From: Synechococcus sp. BIOS-U3-1
Lineage (GTDB): Bacteria > Cyanobacteriota > Cyanobacteriia > PCC-6307 > Cyanobiaceae
Reading direction: 5' to 3'
Length of the DNA: 64,000 bases
Assembly (NCBI RefSeq): GCF_014279975.1
Contig: NZ_CP047936.1
Location: 1,674,001 to 1,738,000, forward strand
Shown: piece by piece, positions 34,296 through 43,118 of the stretch
How the letters are laid out: the number at the start of each line of letters is the position of its first letter
Position numbering within the stretch: the stretch's first letter is position 1
The notes under the pieces: generated by a model
Databases searched by the model: none
Told to the model about the DNA's origin: nothing
What the model saw: the letters and a program-made list of their open reading frames with translations, nothing else
Program-made: the position numbers and the translations under genes

Positions 34296-34472
34296 TCACA
34301 TCAGCACACCTGGAAGAGAATTGCGCTGCTGTGAGGGTGCAGGGCCTTGTGGCAAAGGTCCCTGCTGCGGCAACACCCTGTACTGAACCCTGACCCGCGT
34401 ACGGGCCGCGCAATGGGTGATGAAACCCAACAAGAGCAACAGCAAGAGACCTGTGGTTGCGCGTTGACTCAT
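34296..34472 (-). CDS. Small secreted protein (58 aa)
   Basis: From ATG 34472: signal peptide MSQRATTGLLLLLLLGFITH, then CAARTRVRVQYRVLPQQGPL and a Pro/Gln-rich end. The HCAA step could also be a weak lipobox. An overlapping 104-residue frame in another phase is not credible. Function unknown. Confidence 0.5.
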   Translation of the reverse strand: MSQRATTGLLLLLLLGFITHCAARTRVRVQYRVLPQQGPLPQGPAPSQQRNSLPGVLM

Positions 34473-34560
34473 GCCCAAAGCGGCCCCAGAAGCCATCCGA
34501 CAGGGAGGACATCCCTCCTAGGTGCGGATGGCCTGATAAGAGCCTGAGACTGGATCAGCA

Positions 34561-35367
34561 TCACTTGCGGCCGACAATCACCGGTGGGGTACTGCCGGAA
34601 GCTCCTGGCAGTCCAGGAACAACCTGGGTCTGGCCATCCCACTTGTCCAGGAAGAGTTTGTAGAGGACCTGATCATCGAGGCTCTCGTTGAGCGTGTCGT
34701 AACGCAATGCTTCCTGTTCGGCAATTTTGACCTCCGTCTGGGCGCGCAGCAGCTGCTGCTCAGCAATCTGTTTCTGCTCAATCGCAGCTCTGTATTCCTG
34801 ACCAATTTCCAGACCGGTGAGATCCAGACCTACAACCTTCACGTAATCGAACTGGTCCAGTTCCTCAGCAACCGTTGAAGCCACAAGCGAAGAAATATCG
34901 TTCCACTCCGAAGCGATGGTGACGAGTTCGTACTGGGAGAACACAGACTTAAGAGCCTTCAGCAGCGAAGGCTGGATGATGCGGGGATACACATCGCGAT
35001 CACTGCTGGCAATCGTGCTGTAAACACGACCCGCTTCATCCGGACGCAGGGCGTATTTGATGGTGGCTGTGGCCTGGATCACCTGAAGATCCTTGGTGAG
35101 CGTGGCGAAATTCTCTGGTTTCACCTGGGTTCTGATGCTGAATGGCCAGACCTGCTGAACCAGGGGTGCTTTCACGTTGAGTCCTGGCTGACGCGGAACC
35201 CCACTCACCTTGCCAAGGGTGGTGATCACCGCAACCTCACCGGCTGGAACCACGAACAGCGCCTGACCCAAGAGCAGCAAACCGGCCAGGACAAGGGCAA
35301 CGATCGCCACCAGGCCTCCTTCAGGACCTCCTGGGTTGACCGATCGCATCGACGAAGGGCTCTGCAT
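34561..35367 (-). CDS. SPFH/prohibitin-family membrane protein
   Basis: 268 residues: an N-terminal membrane helix (GGLVAIVALVLAGLLLLGQA), the SPFH domain from about residue 40 (VPAGEVAVITTLGKV, then FSIRTQ) and a long C-terminal helical part (EIGQEYRAAIEQKQIAEQQL). Prohibitins form ring-like membrane scaffolds that regulate proteases and membrane quality control. Divergent from the small secreted gene at 35479. Confidence 0.88.
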   Translation of the reverse strand: MQSPSSMRSVNPGGPEGGLVAIVALVLAGLLLLGQALFVVPAGEVAVITTLGKVSGVPRQPGLNVKAPLVQQVWPFSIRTQVKPENFATLTKDLQVIQATATIKYALRPDEAGRVYSTIASSDRDVYPRIIQPSLLKALKSVFSQYELVTIASEWNDISSLVASTVAEELDQFDYVKVVGLDLTGLEIGQEYRAAIEQKQIAEQQLLRAQTEVKIAEQEALRYDTLNESLDDQVLYKLFLDKWDGQTQVVPGLPGASGSTPPVIVGRK

Positions 35368-35478
35368 GAAATGAATGCGTCAGACGCTCAAGTTCGCCCT
35401 CTTCTAGCGACAGCCGGCTCTCTCTGCTCGCGGGGCCGATCAAGGCCTGATAACGTCCGCCAATCCTGTCTGGGTCCC

Positions 35479-35988
35479 ATGCTGAGAAGTCTGTTCTCAC
35501 TGCTGTTTGTTGCCCTCCTGCTGATGGCGCTACCGGCATGGGCTGCAGACCTGCGGCTCACCTCAGTGACCCTTGCTCCCTGCGACGCTTCCGACCCTGG
35601 CTCCCAGCCAAGCAACAGCAACAGCCAGCGCAGCAACATCAGCAGTCCTGAGGGAGCCAGCTGTTACGTCCTGAGCGGGAACGTCAACAACCCCAGCCGT
35701 AACTCGGTTGTGGACACCGATGTTTATGCCCGGATCCTGGATCGCAGCGGTGAACCGGTGCTTCAGAACCGCACGCGGGTGGGATCGATCGGAGATGTCC
35801 TGCCAGGAGACCACCCTTTTGCATTGCGACTGGCGGTACCGGCCGGGACACCAGGACCGTTTGAGGTGAAAAATCCACGCGCTCGAGGTTTCAATGCGCC
35901 GGTACGCAGCAGAGCCAGCGACGACGAGGAGTTGTTGCCGCTCGAGCAGGGCGTAGTGCAACCTGGGCTGGAAGACGAGATCAGCTGA
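35479..35988 (+). CDS. Secreted protein, FxLYD-like
   Basis: From ATG 35479: signal peptide MLRSLFSLLFVALLLMALPA, WA, then ADLRLTSVTLAPCD. The mature part is an immunoglobulin-like beta domain with VSGN-type strands (CYVLSGNVNNPSRNSVVDTD, VYARILDRSG, VGSIGDVLPGDHPFALRL), similar to FxLYD domains. The in-frame extension back to 35371 lies upstream of the signal. Overlaps the next gene by TGATG, implying coupled translation. Confidence 0.65.
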   Translation: MLRSLFSLLFVALLLMALPAWAADLRLTSVTLAPCDASDPGSQPSNSNSQRSNISSPEGASCYVLSGNVNNPSRNSVVDTDVYARILDRSGEPVLQNRTRVGSIGDVLPGDHPFALRLAVPAGTPGPFEVKNPRARGFNAPVRSRASDDEELLPLEQGVVQPGLEDEIS

Positions 35989-36158
35989 TGCTCCAGATGC
36001 TTCGAGCCGGAGCAGTCATCATGCTGATTCTGATTGGCATGATGCTGATCAGCTATCACCCGCGTGCACGACAGCCAGGGAAACGGATGCCCTCACTTCA
36101 AGACAATCGAATGATGCCCAGAAACACAATGAGGCGTCTTCGCCAAGACAGGCTTTAA
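35988..36158 (+). CDS. Small membrane protein (56 aa) coupled to the secreted protein
   Basis: The ATG overlaps the preceding stop (TGATG). MLQMLRAGAVIMLILIGMML has one membrane helix, followed by a basic, Met-rich tail (RMMPRNTMRRLRQD). Ends in a 4-bp overlap with the convergent SagB-type gene. Function unknown. Confidence 0.55.
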   Translation: MLQMLRAGAVIMLILIGMMLISYHPRARQPGKRMPSLQDNRMMPRNTMRRLRQDRL

Positions 36159-37624
36159 GGCCTCAGGTCAGAGCCGGCTCTTAAGCCATAGCCATCCGTG
36201 GATAGTGGGTTGCCGATCATGAATTCACCGACGGAACATTCCAGCCGACTGGAAAGACCTGATGCCTGCTCAAACAATTCGCTGCTTCCAAAACTGAGAC
36301 CACAAGGCGCGAGTCCGAGAGCCGTCGCAACCAAATAAAGCTGCTGGTAGATCGACCCGACATCTTTAAGGATCAACGCATAAGACAAACCAGTTTGCTG
36401 ATGAAGACTTGCATTTCTGCCGTACCGGGCAGACATGACAACAAGAACATCGGGTCGCTGGCCCAGTCCCGGTGAAACAGAAGCCACTTGAGGTGCACGG
36501 CAGGTCGAGGCAGCTGCAAGGTCCAGCATCTGCAGGCAGGGCTCACCAAGGTCACGGAGCTTTCCCAGAGAGTGATTGCACGAGTCGTAGTGATAAAACC
36601 CGGACTGAAGGCCGATACATCGGTTGATGCACAAATAGAGCTCTATGGAATGAAGGGCTCCAGCGCTGGCGACAGGTCTCAACAAGCCTGGATAGGCTCG
36701 AGAAAGTCCCGGATCGCAAAGAATTTCCTCACGTATGTGCATGGAATGCCAGAGGAAATCACTTAGCACCGCAGCAGTAACCGGCTGCTCCTGATACCTA
36801 CGGATTGTTTTACGTTCGCGAACGACCTGAAAAAAACTCAGGTTGTGATTAATCCGGGAAGGACTAGGAAGAGCTGCTGTAGAGAGAATGATTCTTTGAT
36901 GCTTCGCAGGTAGCTGATTTGTATTGTTTGAAGTGGGGATTGCTTGATAACGACAGACATCAATCATCTGTTCACGCGTATGACAGTGAAACGCAAGATC
37001 TTCAGTCGTCCAGCCCGCCTCAACAGCTTCTTGATCAATATCTGCGACACCTTGACCATCACAAACTCCTGCAATATCTGAGCTCAACAATAGTGAAATA
37101 ATATCCGCATAATGCGAACGTAGATCAATGGGAAGAGCCTCTTTGAGCGTAGCCTCATCGCACGCCAAAACAAGCTGCATCAGGATCGGGAACAATCGTT
37201 GATCCTTCAGACGAACAGTTGCAGATGACAACGGTGATGTGATTTCTAGCCCATCAACTAAAGGCTGAACATTGACAAATCTAGAAAACCTAACGCGATA
37301 GTCACCCCCTGGAGCATTCTTTCGGCGAAGCAAAGACTTCACGGGATTAAGAGAAATCGCAGCACCCTCTAAACCAACGAGCTCAACCGAAAGCAACCCT
37401 TTCGTGTAAAAGCCTTCAAGCTGACCGAGAAGCTCTAAATGCTGTTCTCGACTAACCCCACGATCTAATAGATCTCTTAAAAGAATCTTCAGCGCATCAG
37501 TTGGACGATCAATATGTAGGCTTTGTTGAATTGAATTCAGTCGTGTGGCATAAGGGGTCGTAATAACAACATCGCTCTCATTAAAAGCAATGTGAACACC
37601 CTCGCGGAATTGATAGCTCAGCAT
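36155..37624 (-). CDS. SagB-type dehydrogenase/nitroreductase-fold protein
   Basis: 489 residues. The N-terminal ~250 form a separate domain; the C-terminal half is a flavin nitroreductase fold of SagB/ThcOx type: FFQVVRERKTIRRYQEQPVT, PGLLRPVASAGALHSIELYL, LQSGFYHYD and a late SYALILKDVGSIYQQLYLVA then GLAPCGLSFG. Relatives oxidise azolines in thiazole/oxazole-modified peptides, or have unknown redox roles. No cyclodehydratase (YcaO) gene is present here. Confidence 0.78.
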   Translation of the reverse strand: MLSYQFREGVHIAFNESDVVITTPYATRLNSIQQSLHIDRPTDALKILLRDLLDRGVSREQHLELLGQLEGFYTKGLLSVELVGLEGAAISLNPVKSLLRRKNAPGGDYRVRFSRFVNVQPLVDGLEITSPLSSATVRLKDQRLFPILMQLVLACDEATLKEALPIDLRSHYADIISLLLSSDIAGVCDGQGVADIDQEAVEAGWTTEDLAFHCHTREQMIDVCRYQAIPTSNNTNQLPAKHQRIILSTAALPSPSRINHNLSFFQVVRERKTIRRYQEQPVTAAVLSDFLWHSMHIREEILCDPGLSRAYPGLLRPVASAGALHSIELYLCINRCIGLQSGFYHYDSCNHSLGKLRDLGEPCLQMLDLAAASTCRAPQVASVSPGLGQRPDVLVVMSARYGRNASLHQQTGLSYALILKDVGSIYQQLYLVATALGLAPCGLSFGSSELFEQASGLSSRLECSVGEFMIGNPLSTDGYGLRAGSDLRP

Positions 37625-37830
37625 TGCTTCAATACTAGCTCTATGCGTTTACGCCAAAACCAGCCCTTCTTGATCATGGTTGACCACCAAGAACTAATCC
37701 GTTCGAACAATCAATTCAGATCACTGCATCCCGGAAAGTCGTCATTAAGCTTTTGAAGCGTATTGCTAGAGAACGTCGACGGGCCAACTGAGCGCTGTTC
37801 AGCCACAACTAGACGAGCTGCACTGAATGA

Positions 37831-38055
37831 TCAGGCTAAATATTTCCAGAATTTCCGATTCACTGCAATTCGCGTCCAGAAATACAACGACAATAGGAAT
37901 GCTCCAAGAAATCCCAGCCCCATTCCCCACATCAAGGTGTCTTCCACACCAAGAAAGTCCATGCAGTGAAAGAAAGCACCTGCCATAAAGAAGGCAAAGC
38001 CGTAAGCTCGAAAATTCTTGGGCATTTCAGTTGAGGCCTGCGTGGAGCTGTTCAT
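37831..38055 (-). CDS. Small membrane protein (74 aa)
   Basis: Two helices: FRAYGFAFFMAGAFFHCMDF and MWGMGLGFLGAFLLSLYFWT. The start ATG overlaps the stop of the upstream membrane gene (ATGA), so the two products are probably made together and may interact. Function unknown. Confidence 0.6.
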   Translation of the reverse strand: MNSSTQASTEMPKNFRAYGFAFFMAGAFFHCMDFLGVEDTLMWGMGLGFLGAFLLSLYFWTRIAVNRKFWKYLA

Positions 38056-38288
38056 TTTCTATTAAATCCTCTATTCAGAAAGGTGAACCATGCGCCGGCA
38101 ACAAGAAACATTGCCGGCAGACCCGCGAAGAAAACACTGGAATCCGATTCTCCGGCACTGACAATCCAGAAAACTCCCCAAAACCAGGTCAAGAGAAAAA
38201 TCAGATTGAGCAGTAGCTTCGAGGAGAATTGAGCGATAAGCACTTCTCCAACTCGACGCTGAAAAGTTGTAGCTTGAGTGTTAGCCAT
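38052..38288 (-). CDS. Small membrane protein (78 aa)
   Basis: From ATG 38288 (MANTQATTFQRRVGEVLIAQ) followed by two helices (LLNLIFLLTWFWGVFWIVS and FFAGLPAMFLVAGAWFTFL). Upstream partner of the 74-residue membrane protein. Function unknown. Confidence 0.6.
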   Translation of the reverse strand: MANTQATTFQRRVGEVLIAQFSSKLLLNLIFLLTWFWGVFWIVSAGESDSSVFFAGLPAMFLVAGAWFTFLNRGFNRK

Positions 38289-38718
38289 AATCATCACTGC
38301 CGATTAGATTTTGATACTCACACGTCCTCGCGGCGTATCAATTGCTTCAAAAAGCAAGGTCTCCTCGACCAGGAGCACGAATCAATTGATGCAAAGCCTC
38401 CATTTTGACGTGGCTTTGACGATTGAACTGATTGATTTCAAGCAAAAGTACTGCCAACTGATTCAATCAGACAACGCTTGAATAAGCTGACAGTAGAGAC
38501 TATCTCCAACACCCAAAAAAGGGCAAGAAATGCCTAATTCCCACAAATCAACAACTCAATAACTGAGAAATATTTGTTGATAACCATAAGGAAATGAGTC
38601 AATATCCTCAGGCAAATACAGACGAAGACACCACAGCAGGTGGTCAAAGCAAGTGGTCAAAGCAGGTCGTGAGAAGCCGGTTGGAGTTACTAAAACCAGC
38701 ATTCTTCCCAGACAGGGA
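38289..38718. other. Gene-free stretch
   Basis: No credible gene. A 12-13 bp tandem duplication (GTGGTCAAAGCA twice) lies near 38640-38666. The region should include the promoter for the two small membrane genes. Confidence 0.4.
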
Positions 38719-39357
38719 TTAAGTGAGCAAATCAGACAGCAACGAAAGCTGGCCATCATCTTTGTTTGAGACCGCTTCCCAGCCATTGGAATCCCAGGGA
38801 CCAAGCAGCGGCTCAAACGCTTTTAACTGATGGCCATCCACGGCTGCCATCCAGGCTTCCTCTAATCCCTCAGGAATCAGCACGGGCATGCGGTGATGCA
38901 GCGGCTTGACGAGTTCATTCGGAACCGTGGTGAGGACCGTGCATGTATCAACCTCACTGCCATCACTACCCAGCCATCGTTCCCAGAGACCAGCAAGCCA
39001 AAAGGGTTGGCGATCGATCCGCCTGATGATGCGACCTTTTTCGAAAAAACCACTGGCAGGAATCAGGCAACGTCGATGACGCCAAGAGGCTCGAAAACTG
39101 GGCTTATCAGCCACTGTTTCTGCACGGGCATTAAAAGGCCTGGGGCCCTGGGAAGGATCTTTCAGCCAGCCGGGGATCAGACCCCAGAGCATGAGCGATG
39201 CCTCTGGGCCCGATTGATCAGTACGACATGCAAGCAGTGGCTCGCCAGGAACAATCAAATCCCGTGGTGCGTAGCGACTGCGATGTTCCTGATCCATGCT
39301 GTTAAGCAAAACAGGCGGCAACTTGATTAGAGGCGTGGAGAGGGCATAACGACCACA
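38719..39357 (-). CDS. SRAP-domain (YedK/HMCES-type) abasic-site protein
   Basis: From ATG 39357 the protein starts MCGRYAL, placing Cys2 at the new N-terminus, where it forms a thiazolidine crosslink to abasic DNA. Further SRAP marks: APRDLIVPG, LMLWGLIPGW, FNARAETV, CLIPASGFFEKG and PLHHRMPVLIPE (His). 212 residues is normal. It shields abasic sites in single-stranded DNA during replication. Confidence 0.9.
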   Translation of the reverse strand, partial: CGRYALSTPLIKLPPVLLNSMDQEHRSRYAPRDLIVPGEPLLACRTDQSGPEASLMLWGLIPGWLKDPSQGPRPFNARAETVADKPSFRASWRHRRCLIPASGFFEKGRIIRRIDRQPFWLAGLWERWLGSDGSEVDTCTVLTTVPNELVKPLHHRMPVLIPEGLEEAWMAAVDGHQLKAFEPLLGPWDSNGWEAVSNKDDGQLSLLSDLLT

Positions 39358-39375
39358 CATCTCAAGTCTGCTCAA

Positions 39376-39558
39376 TCAAGATTCCTGACGGAAGATACGT
39401 TCCAAGTCGCGACGGAATTGCTGGGTGGTGAGAGGGCGTTCTCCACGACGTCGATTGTTGCGGACCACCAGTGCACCAATCCACCAGACCTGGAGACCTG
39501 CGAAGACCGATCCGAACACGAGCAGGCTGAGTGTGGGAGCGTCGAGCTGGAATGGCAT
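39376..39558 (-). CDS. Small membrane protein (60 aa)
   Basis: MPFQLDAPTLSLLVFGSVFA, one further hydrophobic stretch (GLQVWWIGALVV), then a basic tail (RNNRRRGERPLTTQQFRRDL). 18 bp upstream of the SRAP gene on the same strand, probably one transcript. Function unknown. Confidence 0.6.
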   Translation of the reverse strand: MPFQLDAPTLSLLVFGSVFAGLQVWWIGALVVRNNRRRGERPLTTQQFRRDLERIFRQES

Positions 39559-39605
39559 CAGCGAGGCGACAAATCAAGCAAAATGAAAGACCCCGCAGTC
39601 CATCC

Positions 39606-39761
39606 ATGAAGGAGATCAGTCTTGTTGAACTGGTTGCCCGCAATTTTGCCCGTTTCGCTGCGGTAAGCGGAGTGATCGGCCTGGTGATTTGGCTCACCTG
39701 GGTTTTACTCGATTTCGAGCATATGAATACTGGTTTTACCCTGCCTCAGTCGGTGTACTGA
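39606..39761 (+). CDS. Small membrane protein (51 aa)
   Basis: From ATG 39606: MKEISLVELVARNFARFAAV, a helix (SGVIGLVIWLTWVLL) and a short tail ending PQSVY. Divergent from the minus-strand membrane gene by 47 bp. Function unknown. Confidence 0.6.
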   Translation: MKEISLVELVARNFARFAAVSGVIGLVIWLTWVLLDFEHMNTGFTLPQSVY

Positions 39762-39779
39762 AACAGGGAAGGGGTGGTG

Positions 39780-40301
39780 TCAGCCGACGCCGTCGGCAAC
39801 CACATCCGCCTTGACAGCCTCGATTGAGACTTGATCTGCAGAAAATGCGGATTCAAGCTGATCTGCCTGGGAACGTGCGTCGGAACTGAACCGACGTGCA
39901 ATCAATTCGTCAACAGACAGCCGGCCAGGACCCACAGCAAGAATCGCTGTTGCTGAGGCGAAGTACAGACCTAAAAGCTCCAGCAGATAAATGTTGAATC
40001 CAGCGGTGCTGACAGCGTGATAGATGGCCACTGTCATCGTTCCCAGGATGGCTAAAGCACCGAAACGAGTTAGGAGACCTGTGATCAACAACCAGCTGCC
40101 TCCAACTTCCGAGAAAGCTGCGATGTAAGACAGGGTGATCGGGAAAGGCAATCCCAAAGGACGAACGAACGCGTCGGCGAAATTGCTGATATTGGCGAGC
40201 TTTTCGTAGCCGTGATGGATCAGGAGCACTCCGGTGAAGACCCGGAGCAAGAGCAGACCTGCGTCAGCAAGAAATGGACGAGTAAGAATTGTCCTGATCA
40301 C
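39780..40301 (-). CDS. DoxX-family membrane protein
   Basis: 173 residues with four helices. Family features: RVFTGVLLIHHGYEKLANIS, FAEVGG-like (AAFSEVGGSWLLITGLLTRF) and GALAILGTMTVAIYHA. DoxX-like proteins are inner-membrane proteins linked to redox or oxidative-stress functions. The C-terminal 45 residues are an extra hydrophilic, acidic tail. Confidence 0.85.
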   Translation of the reverse strand: MIRTILTRPFLADAGLLLLRVFTGVLLIHHGYEKLANISNFADAFVRPLGLPFPITLSYIAAFSEVGGSWLLITGLLTRFGALAILGTMTVAIYHAVSTAGFNIYLLELLGLYFASATAILAVGPGRLSVDELIARRFSSDARSQADQLESAFSADQVSIEAVKADVVADGVG

Positions 40302-40430
40302 AGAAGTAAAAGATAGTTTACGAAACGTAAGGGACTAACCCCTTAACGCGTGTGCCCAAAGATCGGATCGCAGGGAAAATAAGCAGAAATACTCAGACAA
40401 AGGCGGCAACACGACCCCCTTCCAGCCGTT

Positions 40431-40565
40431 ATGAATGAATCATTATTGCAATCACTTGACATGGGAACAGAAGGCCTGATCACTTTGTTCCTTGGCTTCG
40501 GGGCTGCGACTCTCAGCTTGCTGTTCTGGAAACTGAGCCGTGCTCAGTCAACAAACCGCTTGTAA
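40431..40565 (+). CDS. Small membrane protein (44 aa)
   Basis: MNESLLQSLDMGTEGLITLF continues as one helix (LGFGAATLSLLFW) and ends KLSRAQSTNRL. Short frame with protein-like composition. The end overlaps the converging NTF2-like gene by 22 bp. Function unknown. Confidence 0.5.
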   Translation: MNESLLQSLDMGTEGLITLFLGFGAATLSLLFWKLSRAQSTNRL

Positions 40566-40975
40566 AGCCAGCGCACAAAACCACCAACCACCGGAACCGG
40601 TTCAAAGGTTGGGCCCACGAAATCGAAGTAGTCCCTGTGGTCCTCCACCTTGCCTGCCGCGTTGAAGCGCAGGCGACTGGTGCCTGGATAAATGAATTCA
40701 ATGCCTTTGATCTTGAGGCCCATCTCCCATTCCACGAATGCGATAGGTCCATCAATGGCGATAGCGGCCGGAGTGAGATAGACGTCATCGCAACGCCGCA
40801 TCAATCCATCCTGTGCCTCGACATAGGCCTGAATGCCCTGGCGCTCCTGAGTCGGGTCTTTGAAGCGCACGTTCTCGTCGTATAGCTCTCTCCACTGCTC
40901 CTCGGTGGGAGCGGGCATGCCGTAAGGCTTCGTAAACAGTTCACGCACACGATCAACGTTCACAGCAGCAAACAA
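40544..40975 (-). CDS. SnoaL/NTF2-like protein
   Basis: 143 residues: MFAAVNVDRVRELFTKPYGM, then LYDENVRFKDPTQERQG, a beta sheet (PIAFVEWEMGLKIKG) and LRFNAAGKVEDHRDYFD, the order seen in SnoaL-like/NTF2-like cone-shaped folds. Such domains are polyketide cyclases, isomerases or dimerisation modules; the ligand here is unknown. Confidence 0.8.
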   Translation of the reverse strand: MFAAVNVDRVRELFTKPYGMPAPTEEQWRELYDENVRFKDPTQERQGIQAYVEAQDGLMRRCDDVYLTPAAIAIDGPIAFVEWEMGLKIKGIEFIYPGTSRLRFNAAGKVEDHRDYFDFVGPTFEPVPVVGGFVRWLYKRFVD

Positions 40976-41047
40976 ACAGGAAAATCACACTATTCAGATT
41001 TCTGCGGGGATTGCATAAGCTTCTGGGCCTCTCCAGTGATTTGTCCC

Positions 41048-41263
41048 ATGCCTGATCAGAGATATCAATACGAACCGATCGAAGCATTCGGAGAAAGCCT
41101 GACCACCAACCGTCCCTGGAATACCTCAGCACTTGAGATCGTTGAACGAATCAATGGACGCACCGCCATGGTGGGATTCGCAGCCGCGATCATCGGCGAA
41201 TGGATCACAGGAGAGGGTCCTGCCGGGCAAGTGATTGCCGTGATCCGCTGGTACCTCAGCTGA
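41048..41263 (+). CDS. hli: High-light-inducible protein (71 aa)
   Basis: MPDQRYQYEPIEAFGESLTT is a hydrophilic lead, then ALEIVERINGRTAMVGFAAA, the pigment-binding E-x-x-NGR-x-AM helix, and a short end (VIAVIRWYLS). A GTG four codons earlier is a weaker start. Third Hli gene in the window. Confidence 0.88.
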   Translation: MPDQRYQYEPIEAFGESLTTNRPWNTSALEIVERINGRTAMVGFAAAIIGEWITGEGPAGQVIAVIRWYLS

Positions 41264-41283
41264 ACTTCAAGACGAACGCCGAA

Positions 41284-42138
41284 TCATCGTCCGTCCGTCA
41301 ATTCATGAAGTGCGGAGTAGTCCCCCGCGTCCAGGTCTGTTCCATCAGCGCGTTCCAACAAGCTCGCGAGCCCCTCCAAAGCCGTGGCATTGACTCCTGC
41401 CAATCGCGCCTCCCGTAAAAAGAGCTGAAGATCCTTGCGCAGCAGGCTGGTACTGAAATTGGGATCGTCGTATTGATGAGACATCATCCGCTCCAACTTC
41501 TTGTCGACGGTGGGGGCATACAGAGCGGAAGGTCGCAGCACCTCCATGAAGCGATCTACATCCAGCCCGGAGGCTTGAACCAAACGCAGCGCCAGTGAAT
41601 ACCCATGAGTGAGGCTGGCGATCAGTTGATTGAGAGCCAGTTTCGCGGCAGCACCCGTGCCCACAGCGCCCATCAAGCGCGGCTCTGATGCCAACTGGCG
41701 AAGCAGAGGCAACTGAGCTTCGAACACGTCCTGAGCGCCGCCGGCCATGACCAACAAGCTGCCCTTCAACGCTTCAGGGCGACTGCCGAGCACCGGTGCT
41801 TCCAGCAAAGAGCCGCCCTGAAGCCGAACCTGTTCAGCAAGGGCGACGCTCTCACTGATTCCCATGGTGCCCATCGGCAGGATGCACCTCCCCGTCAAAG
41901 AACCAAGACTGCCGATGACCTCAGCGGTGACGGGACCATCGCGGAGCACTGTGATCACAGCCGATGCAGCCTCAAGCCCCTCCTTGGGATGGTTCAGTTG
42001 CTTTGCTCCTGCCTGGACCAAAGCTGCGCAACGAGCGGGGTTGCGGTTCCACACGGTCAGAGTGAAGCCCTTATCGATCAGCCTTTGGCCAATCGCAGCG
42101 CCAAGAAGGCCAGTACCCAGCAATGTGATGGTGGTCAT
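41284..42138 (-). CDS. Beta-hydroxyacid dehydrogenase-like NAD(P) oxidoreductase
   Basis: 284 residues from ATG 42138. GTGLLGAAIGQRLIDKG is the Rossmann dinucleotide motif. GSLLEAPVLGSRPEALKGSL matches the substrate loop of the 3-hydroxyisobutyrate/6-phosphogluconate family, and GTGAAAKLALNQLIASLTHG includes the catalytic Lys. The probable substrate is a short beta-hydroxyacid or (like GLYR) glyoxylate/succinic semialdehyde. Confidence 0.85.
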   Translation of the reverse strand: MTTITLLGTGLLGAAIGQRLIDKGFTLTVWNRNPARCAALVQAGAKQLNHPKEGLEAASAVITVLRDGPVTAEVIGSLGSLTGRCILPMGTMGISESVALAEQVRLQGGSLLEAPVLGSRPEALKGSLLVMAGGAQDVFEAQLPLLRQLASEPRLMGAVGTGAAAKLALNQLIASLTHGYSLALRLVQASGLDVDRFMEVLRPSALYAPTVDKKLERMMSHQYDDPNFSTSLLRKDLQLFLREARLAGVNATALEGLASLLERADGTDLDAGDYSALHELTDGR

Positions 42139-42306
42139 CCGGCAGCGTTGAATCCCTTCCACCTTGCAACAAGCGGCGGACCAGCACGATTGATCCGTTC
42201 CCCACGTTCAGCCAAGTGGAACGCTGAGTCAGAGCTCGAAGACATCCGTGGTCAATCGCCCAAGATTTAGCAACCAATAGGGGATGTTTTGTCTGGCATC
42301 CAAATA

Positions 42307-42438
42307 ATGGCGAGAAAGATCCAGCTCCCACTGTCCAAGCGCCCCAGTTCCATCACTGCGGCCTGGGCAACATTGACCTTCGCCTATGTCGCAGCCTGGG
42401 CTGTTTGGGGGTTGGCAAACGCTTATTCCAGCCTTTGA
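42307..42438 (+). CDS. Small membrane protein (43 aa)
   Basis: MARKIQLPLSKRPSSITAAW, then a helix (ATLTFAYVAAWAVWGLANAY) and SSL. Positive-inside layout suggests a real single-pass protein. No clear family. Confidence 0.5.
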   Translation: MARKIQLPLSKRPSSITAAWATLTFAYVAAWAVWGLANAYSSL

Positions 42439-42545
42439 TCTCAAGACGAAGGCCGCGCCTCAAGCGGGATTGACGGCTTGATCGTGCTCGCTCACCAGGC
42501 TGAATGCGTCCAGATTCATTCACCCTGGAAAATAGTTTTCTTATC

Positions 42546-42590
42546 TAAGAGAAAAGGCTTTAATTGAGAAATTAAGACCTTTTCTTAAGT
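42546..42590 (-). terminator. Possible terminator of the DUF2811-like gene
   Basis: Read leftward, AAGAAAAGG pairs with CCTTTTCTT around a second AT-rich inverted repeat. The T-run is short, so it may be a weak or bidirectional terminator. Confidence 0.5.
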
Positions 42591-42594
42591 CTAC

Positions 42595-42873
42595 CTATTT
42601 CTGTTGCAGAGCAGCTGTAGGCGATGTAAATAAATCATCGAGATAGCGCTCAGTCACAGCTCTTTCACTACAACCGTTCTGGTACAAGAATCGTGCCAAT
42701 GCAGAGGTCATCACTTGATATTGATCCCAATTGGGATTGGAACCGATGAACCCCTTCATTGCAGTGAAAAGAACCTCAGGTATTTCAGATTCCATGCTCA
42801 CAAAAGGAGTCTCCTCAGGAGTGGCGATGGCCAGAGCGGGATTGATGCAGCTTTCCAGTTTGTTGCGATCCAT
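42595..42873 (-). CDS. DUF2811-like protein (92 aa)
   Basis: The core MESEIPEVLFTAMKGFIGSN, then PNWDQYQVMTSALARFLYQN and ERAVTERYLDDLF matches the cyanobacterial DUF2811 family. The N-terminal 26 residues are variable. Soluble helical protein, function unknown. Confidence 0.8.
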   Translation of the reverse strand: MDRNKLESCINPALAIATPEETPFVSMESEIPEVLFTAMKGFIGSNPNWDQYQVMTSALARFLYQNGCSERAVTERYLDDLFTSPTAALQQK

Positions 42874-43118
42874 TCAGTCTTCGGACGTCCGGCTTTCCGC
42901 CACTACAAAGCCATGAATCCAGGCGGACGTCAAAGCACTCGACGAATTGCCAGCAATCCCTGATCTCATACGAGACTCATTCCGCTGCAGTGTCTTCCTG
43001 CCTAGCGATCTGGCCCATGGATACCTTCTCAAGCGAGCACGACCATCTGTCAAGCGGCGAATGGCACCTGAACCACAAACCACAGACTTTCTTGTTTGAT
43101 CAGGTTTTTTACAGATTT
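42874..43118. other. Gene-free stretch
   Basis: Overlapping frames on both strands, none convincing. It should contain the promoter for the DUF2811-like gene. Confidence 0.35.

Noticed and set aside
34198..34512. 104-codon minus-strand frame
   Set aside because: Overlaps the better-supported small secreted gene in another phase and has no signal, domain or ribosome site.
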